From CAZJYI01 sp964550025 (GTDB taxonomy: Bacteria; Verrucomicrobiota; Kiritimatiellia; UBA8416; CAYOBW01), in the NCBI GenBank assembly GCA_964550025.1, contig CAZJYI010000245.1, positions 1 to 12,255 of the forward strand: a DNA stretch of 12,255 bases, in the 5' to 3' direction. The notes beneath the pieces are model-generated. The model had not been told where the DNA came from. It searched no databases and saw only the letters and a program-made list of their open reading frames with translations. Shown here one piece after another: positions 6,471-12,255 of this stretch. The number at the start of each line of letters is the position of its first letter. Position 1 is the stretch's first letter. The position numbers and the translations under genes were made by a program.

Positions 6471-7676
6471 ATGAACTTAAATGAACTTTACACCATACAT
6501 GTCCGTTTGACCAAGCTGACAGGCGGGCTGCCCAAACGCTATCTTTTCCCGGTGATAGCGGCCCCGCGACGCTTGACGGGCCTAGTTGGGCCACGGGGTG
6601 TGGGCAAGACGACGCTCCTGCTTCAGATCCTTGCCGAAGCCTACGACAATCCGGAAGAGGGGTTATACATATCGGCAGATCATATTCACGTTGCCGCAGC
6701 AGGGCTGTATAGGATTGCCGAGGAGCACCACCGCAGCGGCGGCCAACTGTTGGCAATTGATGAAATTCACAAGCACCCGAATTGGGCGCAGGAACTGAAG
6801 AGCATCTACGACTCATTCCCGGAGATGCGCCTGATCATATCAGGCAGCTCTTCTCTCCAAGTGGCGAAGCTGGGGTATGATCTGTCACGGCGACTTGTAA
6901 AACACGAGATGAAGGGCCTCTCGTTCCGGGAGTTCATCGGATTCAAGACCGGCTCTTTCCCGCCGCCGGTCTCCTATGAGCAACTGCTGCAGAATCATGT
7001 ACAGATCGCCGCTGATCTTGCTGGTCAAGGCAACATGCTGGCGCAGTTTCGCGAGTACCTCCGATCCGGGTACTATCCATTCTGGCTTGAGGGATTGGAC
7101 GACTACTTGCCGAAGCTGCAGAACGTGTTGGACAAGATCCTCTACGAGGATATCCCGACAGCCTTCTCGGTACGCCCGCCAGGAGTTCAGCAAATGAAGC
7201 GTCTCCTATCCATCGTTGCCACCTCGGGCCCCTTTCAGATCAATGTGAGTGCGGTCGCTCGCGAGATTGGCATGTCAAGGGAAACGCTTTACGAGTACCT
7301 TGACCATCTCCACGGAGCCTACATATTGAACGAGTTGTGGCTTCCAGGAACAGGCACACGTTTCAAGCGAAAGCCCGGGAAGCTCTTCTTCGAGAACTGC
7401 AGTCTTCTGACGTTGCTGGCCAACGCTAACACTCCCGCATTCGTGGGTGCCCTGCGGGAGACATTCGTTGTGAATCAACTGTGTACCGCGACGGATCTGA
7501 AACTCTCCTCGACCGCGGATTTCCAAGACGCGACAGGCACCCACTTTGAAGTTGGTGGGGCGTCCAAGGACGGAGGCCAGCTGCCGGAGGGGCGAAATGG
7601 CTACATTCTTGTGGACGACACAGAAGTTGGTTCTGGGAACCGGATACCCCTCTACCTTGTAGGATTCCTCTACTGA
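6471..7676 (+). CDS. AAA ATPase with DUF4143 domain (copy 2, different subtype)
   Basis: This is a complete 401-residue protein. Walker A is GPRGVGKTT (residues 40-48), Walker B LLAIDEIHKHPNW (93-105), and the sensor segment LIISGSSSLQV lies at 121-131. A helix-turn-helix-like stretch follows (VSAVAREIGMSRETLYEYLD, about 260-280), as usual in the middle of this family. The C-terminus ends IPLYLVGFLY, which closely matches the IPLWLFGFLY ending of one AAA_14/DUF4143 subgroup. It therefore looks full length despite lying between a truncated toxin and rearranged DNA. It lacks the YWHRE...EVK segment seen in copies 1 and 3 and instead has FEVGGASKDGGQ, so it is a distant relative, not a recent duplicate. 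Biological role unknown. Confidence 0.87.
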   Translation: MNLNELYTIHVRLTKLTGGLPKRYLFPVIAAPRRLTGLVGPRGVGKTTLLLQILAEAYDNPEEGLYISADHIHVAAAGLYRIAEEHHRSGGQLLAIDEIHKHPNWAQELKSIYDSFPEMRLIISGSSSLQVAKLGYDLSRRLVKHEMKGLSFREFIGFKTGSFPPPVSYEQLLQNHVQIAADLAGQGNMLAQFREYLRSGYYPFWLEGLDDYLPKLQNVLDKILYEDIPTAFSVRPPGVQQMKRLLSIVATSGPFQINVSAVAREIGMSRETLYEYLDHLHGAYILNELWLPGTGTRFKRKPGKLFFENCSLLTLLANANTPAFVGALRETFVVNQLCTATDLKLSSTADFQDATGTHFEVGGASKDGGQLPEGRNGYILVDDTEVGSGNRIPLYLVGFLY

Positions 7677-8124
7677 GCAGGGGGAGGGTCCCTCTGACAT
7701 TTCTCGCTCACATTCAGACCTTGGCATCACGCTAGAGGACTTTCTCCTGGGCGGCGAGTAGCAGCGGCATGGCCGTTTCTCTGCCCTGGATCTGCGTCAG
7801 AAACCGACGCCGGGGCGGCTGTACTGGCCAGCACGGTGTGACTGAGCGAATTAACCGCCTCCAAGCGTAGACCTCCTGTCGCAAAGCGAAAAGAGTTTTT
7901 CGCAAAACATGCTTCACACCGTATTGCAGATGCATGACATACTCACGGTCTGAAGAGGGATGCGCCGAGCTGACCGTGAAAGCCATGGGCAGCAATCCCG
8001 GGAACCCAGGCAAACGAGATCATGATCGACTATCTCCAGTTTCGCACCACCGAAGCGGGCGACAAGGGGGACAAGAGAGAGGCAAATGGAAGATGATGGC
8101 CAGACGCTATACGGAAAGGTCTTT
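7677..8124. other. Gene-free stretch around the second CGCAAA-type promoter
   Basis: No protein gene can be supported. A 93-codon minus frame (7732-8013) and long plus frames crossing into the repeats have no recognisable family, start signal or coding character. The useful content is the paired-site promoter at 7878-7943. Just downstream are TCACGGTC (7943-7950) and GACCGTGA (7972-7979), an 8-bp inverted repeat with a 21-bp loop that would lie in the leader RNA. A 24-codon frame at about 8022 (MIDYLQFRTTEAGDKGDK) has no ribosome binding site and is not claimed. Confidence 0.45.
7878..7943 (+). promoter_or_regulatory. Second promoter with 21-bp-spaced CGCAAA operators
   Basis: GTCGCAAAG (7878-7886) and TTCGCAAAA (7899-7907) lie exactly 21 bp apart on the plus strand. 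Five bases later comes a -35-like TTCACA (7913-7918), then a 19-bp spacer and CATACT (7938-7943). The repeat period and the five-base gap to the -35 are identical to those at 495-559. The space between the sites also forms a 7-bp hairpin (GCGAAAA, 7886-7892, and TTTTCGC, 7897-7903), partly because the site itself is included. The nearest downstream gene start is the beta-propeller fragment at 8534, now separated from this promoter by two fold-back repeats. Control by the XylR-like protein is inferred. Confidence 0.5.
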
Positions 8125-8253
8125 TGGAGGGCGAAGCTGCGCTGAGCCGGACGCAAGGAACGTGCAACGACGGAGACAAGCGTGCGATCCTCCCTGCTTC
8201 TGTCACATCCCTGCTCATGTCTTGCTCGCGGCTCGGCGCAGCCTCGCCCTCCA
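8125..8253. repeat. Fold-back dispersed repeat with 25-bp arms
   Basis: The arms at 8125-8149 and 8229-8253 are inverted copies matching at 23 of 25 positions; the left arm begins TGGAGGGCGAAGCTGCG. The interior also shows weaker symmetry. I recall similar TGGAGGGCGAGGCT-type sequences, which read as EGEAPAEP-like peptides when translated, scattered through genomes of Verrucomicrobia-like bacteria. That is memory, not a search result. It has no coding capacity of its own and generates spurious open frames on both strands. Confidence 0.65.
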
Positions 8254-8297
8254 GTCTCGGTTCACGGGCGGCCTGCGTCGTGGAAGCCTTCTCCGGC

Positions 8298-8525
8298 GGG
8301 GGGTAGCTAGACCCCATGCGAAAAGGTGTTGCGTGTGCGCGACCAAAGTAGGACGGTGCTCCGCGCCGTCCATAGAGGCAGTACAGAGGAAAGGTGGTGA
8401 AATAGTGGAACGAAGTGCAGCGACTTTCTCTTCCTTTCCGCCTCCTCCTGCCACGAAGACGGCGCGGAGCACCGTCCTACGGGGGAAGCCCACACGACGT
8501 ACCCTTTTCGCATGGGGGGTAGCTA
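8298..8525. mobile_element. Fold-back (MITE-like) element with possible target duplication
   Basis: Two arms of about 67 bp, 8304-8370 and 8458-8525, are inverted copies. The outer 15 bp (CCCCATGCGAAAAGG, 8312-8326 against 8503-8517) and the inner 23 bp (8348-8370 against 8458-8480, core GGACGGTGCTCCGCGCC) match perfectly, and the stretch between them is diverged. The loop is 87 bp. The same 12 bases, GGGGGGTAGCTA, occur as a direct repeat at 8298-8309 and 8514-8525 and may include a target-site duplication of 8-9 bp. No transposase is encoded, so this is at most a non-autonomous element. It ends nine bases before the first plausible start of the beta-propeller fragment. Confidence 0.55.
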
Positions 8526-8533
8526 AGATCATA

Positions 8534-8785
8534 GTGCGCGTAGCCCTTGCCGTGGCGGCATTGCTGGGTGCCAGCCAGGTTTGCCTGGCTCAGAAACTTG
8601 TACCCTACATCAAGGGCGACTGGCAGTTGCTCTTCAAGCCGGAGAAGACCGGCAGCTATATCAACGATCACACGGTGTATCGTCATACCGACGGATCGTG
8701 GCATCTGATCGGAATCACCCGAATCGGCAAAGGCAATCCGGCAGACGAGAAGTACTTTGCCCATGCCTCCCCGAGCTTGAGCGGA
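8534..8785 (+). pseudogene. N-terminal fragment of a secreted beta-propeller glycosidase (GH43-like)
   Basis: From a GTG at 8534 the frame encodes a signal peptide (VRVALAVAALLGASQVCLA, cleavage before QKL). It then gives KGDWQLLFKPEKTGSYINDH, TVYRHTDGSWHLIGITRIGK and DEKYFAHASPSLSG. The YINDHT...DGSWHLIGIT...EKYFAHASSPSL pattern is the first blade of five-bladed beta-propeller glycosidase-like proteins (GH43/GH32/GH117 type). Similarity ends at about 8785, where the sequence switches into a GH116 gene in another frame; this frame itself runs on to a stop at 8894-8896. No ribosome binding site is seen, and a fold-back element ends at 8525, so the native start (perhaps an ATG before KIIVR) may have been replaced. 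Only about 80 of the usual 300 or more residues remain. Confidence 0.65.
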
Positions 8786-10053
8786 ACCTGCGCCAGGAAC
8801 AGGACTTCGGCGTGGCGTTCAACGAGAACGGTGCCGTCAACACACGCGGGGTCAACGGCGGCTGCCATCTGGACGGACATTGCGGCGCCATTCTGAAGGC
8901 CTACCGCGAGCATCTCGTCAGCAAAGATGACGCTTTCCTCAAGCACAATTGGCCCCGGGTCAAGAAGGCCACCGAGTTTATCATCGGCCTCGATGCCGGT
9001 GATGGCAAGCAGGACGGACTGCTCTGCGGCAAGCAGGCAAACACCTACGACATCTCCTTCTTTGGCGCGAATACCTACGTAGGCAGCCTCTACCTTGGCG
9101 CGCTCAAGGCAGCCGAACAGATGGCACTTCTGATGGGCGACAACGCGTTTGCGGCAAAGTGCGCCGACCTCGCTACCCTGGGGGCAGAGAATTCCGTCGA
9201 GCAGATTTGGAACGGCGAGTACTTCGTCCAGGGAATTGTGATGAAACCCGACACGAGGCATCAGTTCGGTGACGGCTGCCTCGCCGATCAAATGTTCGGC
9301 CAGACCTGGGCCCACCAGCTGAGTCTTGGCCGGCTCTATCCTGAAGACAAGGTAGAGTCGGCCCTGGAGTCGATTTGGAAGTACAACTGGACCACCGATG
9401 TGAGTGAGCAGAACAAGGTGCATCATCCCGAACGCACCTATGCCGACGCAGGTGAAGCCGGTCTGTTAATCTGTACGTGGCCAAAGAGCAAACACCTCGG
9501 CAAGCGGGGCGTGCGATACCGGAACGAGGTATGGACAGGCATCGAATACCAGGTGGCGGCCTGCATGATCAACGAGGGGATGCTCGACAAGGGGTTGTCC
9601 ATCGTCAAGGCCGTCGACGAGCGTTACGACGGCAAGACCAACAACCCGTGGAACGAAATCGAGTGCGGCGACCACTATGCCCGCGCGATGGCCTCCTGGG
9701 GTGTGATGACCGCGCTACAGGGCTTCCATTACGACGGCCCGAAGGGGACGATCACTTTCAGGCCAAAGATACAGAAGGACAATCTAGAGACGTTCTTCAC
9801 CGCCGCCGAGGGCTGGGGGAACTTCAGTCAGAAACGGAAAGGCGGCACGCAGACCCATACACTCGACCTCAGATACGGGCAACTCAAACTGGCGACTCTG
9901 ATGTTCGAAGGCAGGGGGCGCACCGTGCAGGTCACGCACAACGGTGAAAACCTGGCGGCTGGACTCAGTGCTGAGAACGGCAACCTGCAGGTCTCCTTGA
10001 AAAACCCCGTAACTCTGAACGCAGGCGACACGCTGATCGTTTGTTTCGAGTAA
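8776..10053 (+). pseudogene. C-terminal fragment of a GH116-type (DUF608) glycosidase
   Basis: The homologous frame runs from about LERNLRQEQDFGVAFNENG (8776) to TAA at 10051-10053, 425 residues. It covers the C-terminal half of the (alpha/alpha)6-barrel catalytic domain: VNTRGVNGGCHLDGHCG, QANTYDISFFGANTYVGSLY, DQMFGQTWAHQLSLG, NEVWTGIEYQVAACMI and WNEIECGDHYARAMASWGV, then a beta-rich tail. In characterised TxGH116, as I recall, the nucleophile (E441) lies about 150 residues before the acid/base (D593). Here only about 90 residues precede the matching TYD segment, so the nucleophile region is lost. Upstream the frame is out of phase with the beta-propeller fragment, so no normal start exists. 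The frame itself is free of stops, which points to a recent break. Confidence 0.8.
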
Positions 10054-10511
10054 TGCGAAGCGTGACGTGGAGGTCTCTGATGGCGACACATCGAAGCACA
10101 CCGAAGACAAGTCGCACCGTCTGGGCGCCGGTCGGCGACTTCTTTGGCACGGGCTATCAGATTCACCCGACCCGGTTCCGGTGCGGTTCGGTTCGGTGGC
10201 AGGCGACGGCCTGATGCAGAATGAGCACACTGCCTGCCGGAGGATCTCGACGTGTTTCCCCAAACAACGGAGCACGTGGAGCGTATGACTGAGGGGCGGC
10301 TCACAGACCGTGTGGCCAATGCTCACCCGACTACTGTAACGGTGCTGTCAGAAGTTTAGTGGCAAGCGCCGATTAAGACCGACAACGAACAGAGAGTGAA
10401 AGCCTCTTACAGTGAAAGGAGTAGCGATCCACATTGACCCCGAGTCATGCGTTGGCGTATAGGCTGCCCCCCGCGTGCACACAAACAGTTCCTGTTTGAG
10501 CGAAACACGCC
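10054..10511. other. Gene-free gap between the GH116 fragment and ATPase copy 3
   Basis: I see no gene here; short frames on both strands have no recognisable family or start signal. Visible features are a G/T-rich slippage-like stretch around 10172-10200 (repeated CGGTT/CGGTGC units) and CAAACAG (10482-10488) with CTGTTTG (10492-10498), a 7-bp inverted repeat with a 3-base loop. That hairpin lies 14 bases beyond the stop of the minus-strand ATPase gene. It has no T-run on that strand, so it is at best a weak terminator. Confidence 0.4.
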
Positions 10512-11864
10512 TCAGATCAGGGACCGCAGTGCTTCAATAACAGACTCATCAAGAAGTGACGAAAGAGAACTGACGGCGTAGAGGGGGTAGCTCTGCAGTT
10601 CTGGAAGAGCAGAGAAATTCTGCGCGGAGAAGCGTATTCCATGGCTGGCAACGGTTTGCCGCGCCGCCAGGAATGACCACATGCTCTTGAGCTGCCCCGT
10701 CGAGCCGCTCTTCACTTCAATCGGGATCACGGATCTTCCTGAAGAAACCACGTAGTCGACCTCTGCATTGCTGGAACGGGCTTCCCGATGCCAGTAGTGC
10801 AATCTTCTCGCGTGGCCTGCCGGACTGTACGCCAGGAGTTCTTGTCCGACGAATGACTCCACCAGGCCACCCTCGTTGACGAATGCCGTGGTGGGGTCGA
10901 GAATCCAGCTACCACCGTCAAAGCCGAGTACCGACTGAGCCAGCCCGACATCGACAAACAGAACTTTGAATGTTTCTGGGGCGGCTTCGGCGCCAAGGGG
11001 CACACCCGTTGCGGCAGTCCGGCAAACGCGATGCACCACGGCAGCCTTGGACAGGAGTTCCAAGGCCGGCTGAAGTTCACGTCGTCTGCAGCTTCCCTGC
11101 AGGCGGCTGAATACGAACTTTTGGCCAAGAAAGCGTGGCACCTCTTCGAAGAGAAGATCGAGATACTTGATCTGGTGTTTCTTGGCGTACTTGGAAAAGT
11201 CCTGGCGGTATGTATCGGCAAGGCGCTGATGGACGCTTGCGCAACGTTTGAGATCACCACGCACGATCCATTCCGAAACAGCTTCAGGCATGCCACCGAC
11301 AGCGAGGTATTCGCCAACATCGTTCAGCAGACTGCGATGAACGACTTCCGAAAGAGGATACCTGGGATCATGGTCAAGCAGGGCTTGCACGGCAAGGGAC
11401 CGTCCTTTTGCAGCCAGAAACTCGACAAAGGAGACGGGGTACATGTAGAGGGAGCTCACGCGTCCCACCGGGATGCCCACCTCCTCAATGGCGAAATCGA
11501 TAAGCGATCCGGCCGCAACAACATGCAACTCCGGCATGTCTTCATTAAAGTACCTCAGTGATGTGAGTGCTTTCGGAACTTGCTGCACCTCATCGAGAAA
11601 GAGAAGTGTCCGACCAGCTTGGATCGGCTGATCCGTTGCCAGAGCAAGATCTCGCACGATGCGATGCGGATCCAGATCGCGCTCGAATACGGATCCCAAC
11701 GCCGGTTGCTTCTCGAAGTTCACCTCTACCGTATTGCCAAACGTCTCTCCGAACGTTCTCACGGTATAGGTCTTCCCGACTTGTCGAGCCCCCCTGATGA
11801 GGAGTGACTTGCGCCCGGGATCAGATTTCCAGTCAGCCAGGTAATGCTCAAGAATCCGCTTCAT
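10512..11864 (-). CDS. AAA ATPase with DUF4143 C-terminal nuclease-like domain (copy 3)
   Basis: This is a complete 450-residue protein from the ATG at 11864. Walker A is GARQVGKTY (residues 25-33), Walker B LLFLDEVQQ (87-95), and the sensor segment VVAAGSLIDFAI lies at about 113-124. YLAVGGMPEAV marks the start of the DUF4143 part. The C-terminal segment HYWHREARSSNAEVDY with IPIEVKSG (about 357-388) has the PD-(D/E)xK-like acidic and ExK residues. It shares domain order and nearly all motifs with copy 1 at 2648-4051 (for example LYAV/LYAI near the end) but differs at most other positions, so the two are old paralogues or independent arrivals. The ribosome binding site is weak. The upstream region has duplicated 14-bp sites (11889-11968) that may be regulatory. 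Confidence 0.88.
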   Translation of the reverse strand: MKRILEHYLADWKSDPGRKSLLIRGARQVGKTYTVRTFGETFGNTVEVNFEKQPALGSVFERDLDPHRIVRDLALATDQPIQAGRTLLFLDEVQQVPKALTSLRYFNEDMPELHVVAAGSLIDFAIEEVGIPVGRVSSLYMYPVSFVEFLAAKGRSLAVQALLDHDPRYPLSEVVHRSLLNDVGEYLAVGGMPEAVSEWIVRGDLKRCASVHQRLADTYRQDFSKYAKKHQIKYLDLLFEEVPRFLGQKFVFSRLQGSCRRRELQPALELLSKAAVVHRVCRTAATGVPLGAEAAPETFKVLFVDVGLAQSVLGFDGGSWILDPTTAFVNEGGLVESFVGQELLAYSPAGHARRLHYWHREARSSNAEVDYVVSSGRSVIPIEVKSGSTGQLKSMWSFLAARQTVASHGIRFSAQNFSALPELQSYPLYAVSSLSSLLDESVIEALRSLI

Positions 11865-11888
11865 TTCCGAAGTTGCCCTTTCTGATAT

Positions 11889-11968
11889 GGTCGCAAATCA
11901 AGCACATGGTGACGTCGTCATGGCGATAAGTCAAGGACGAATGACGGCAATCCTGGTTGCAAATCAAG
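11889..11968. repeat. Duplicated 14-bp motif upstream of ATPase copy 3
   Basis: GGTCGCAAATCAAG (11889-11902) and GGTTGCAAATCAAG (11955-11968) are direct repeats with one mismatch, 66 bp apart, and start 25 bp before the ATPase ATG at 11864. They could be operator sites for this gene or remnants of a longer duplication. No strong -35/-10 pair is evident; a TTGACT on the minus strand in this area has no good partner. Confidence 0.4.
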
Positions 11969-12017
11969 GATAATGCTGCAATAACCGCACCCACGAGGGC
12001 CGAGTTCAACGGCGGAT

Positions 12018-12082
12018 CGATTACGATTTGGATTACGATTTGGACCACGAAAAGAGATCGACCGTAATCCCAATCGTAATCG
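12018..12082. repeat. GATTACG tandem and inverted repeat
   Basis: GATTACGATTTG is repeated perfectly in tandem (12019-12030 and 12031-12042). The segment 12018-12037 is also an inverted copy, with one mismatch in 20, of 12063-12082, enclosing a 25-bp loop. CGATTACGATT-type repeats look like a dispersed GC-poor family, different in composition from the fold-backs at 8125-8525. No coding function is apparent. Confidence 0.6.
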
Positions 12083-12136
12083 CCCCCTGTGCCCTTGCTG
12101 CCTTCCCCCTCATTTGTCGTAATAATCATAACGTGT

Positions 12137-12218
12137 GTCGCAATAGCTAGATTTGGTGTCTCGCGAATTCGCGTAGCGCACCGCCCATGTCGCAATACGG
12201 TAAATAGTAGACGCAAAA
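12137..12218 (+). promoter_or_regulatory. Third set of CGCAA operators at the window end
   Basis: GTCGCAATA occurs at 12137-12145 and 12189-12197, and the perfect 9-mer GACGCAAAA at 12210-12218. The last two lie exactly 21 bp apart in the same orientation, as in the promoters at 495-559 and 7878-7943. The position where a -35 would be expected (12224-12229, TGTCCG) is poor, and the window ends at 12255, so the promoter and its gene cannot be judged. The orientation predicts a plus-strand target gene starting just beyond the window. Confidence 0.45.
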
Positions 12219-12255
12219 ACGCCTGTCCGCGGGATGGCAGGGTGGTACCCTTATG

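Noticed and set aside
7732..8013. 93-codon minus frame with an LRKTLFALRQEVYAWRR stretch
   Set aside because: No family recognised, no start signal, and it overlaps the paired-operator promoter region.
7934..8533. Open plus-strand frame that runs through both fold-back repeats into the beta-propeller fragment
   Set aside because: The upstream 200 codons are translated repeat sequence with no family, ribosome binding site or signal. Only the part from about 8534 resembles a protein.
12162..12173. Perfect 12-bp palindrome CGCGAATTCGCG
   Set aside because: A striking palindrome but isolated, with no repeat of it nearby and no gene whose start it clearly serves; most likely chance.
1..12255. 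CRISPR array, tRNA, rRNA, integrase or transposase gene
   Set aside because: No regularly spaced direct repeats with spacers, no cloverleaf or rRNA-like stretch, and no recombinase motifs were found in any frame examined.

Overview
The window looks like accessory DNA from a free-living member of the PVC superphylum (Verrucomicrobiota, Kiritimatiellota or Planctomycetota). The clues are a XylR-type sugar regulator beside a secreted protein gene, remnants of a sulfatase, a GH116-type glycosidase and a beta-propeller glycosidase, several AAA/DUF4143 ATPases, and GC-rich dispersed inverted repeats. The phylum is an inference from gene content; there is no rRNA or tRNA gene to confirm it.

Layout. 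Bases 1-367 (minus) hold the 5' end of a secreted protein gene. Its promoter carries two perfect GACGCAAAA direct repeats exactly 21 bp apart, just upstream of a -35/-10 pair. Next is a complete XylR-like regulator (minus, 626-1795) with the same 9-mer in its own upstream region. From about 2090 to 10053 the DNA is a mosaic. It holds a GH116 N-terminal stub (2091-2312), a sulfatase fragment (about 2330-2590), an AAA/DUF4143 ATPase (minus, 2648-4051), a Nudix N-terminal stub (4144-4368), an AbiEi-like antitoxin gene (4703-5737) overlapping a C-terminally truncated AbiEii-like nucleotidyltransferase (5734-6258), a second ATPase of another subtype (6471-7676), a second CGCAAA-type promoter (7878-7943), two fold-back repeats (8125-8253 and 8298-8525), and a chimera of a beta-propeller glycosidase N-terminus with a GH116 C-terminus (8534-10053). 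A third ATPase lies at 10512-11864 (minus). The right edge (11889-12255) has further repeats and a third pair of 21-bp-spaced CGCAA sites, probably the promoter of a gene just outside the window.

How it fits together. The regulator, the paired operators and the remnants of secreted carbohydrate-active enzymes point to an ancestral polysaccharide or sugar utilisation locus. That locus has been broken up and filled with defence- or selfish-type genes (AbiE-like pair, three ATPases) and fold-back repeats. Most broken genes keep the 5' end with its start signal or signal peptide and lose the rest. The three ATPases, the AbiEi-like protein and the regulator look intact.

The two most interesting observations are the recurring 21-bp direct-repeat promoter architecture, which predicts a regulon for this orphan XylR-like protein, and the gene-fragment mosaic with its frame-switching glycosidase fusion.
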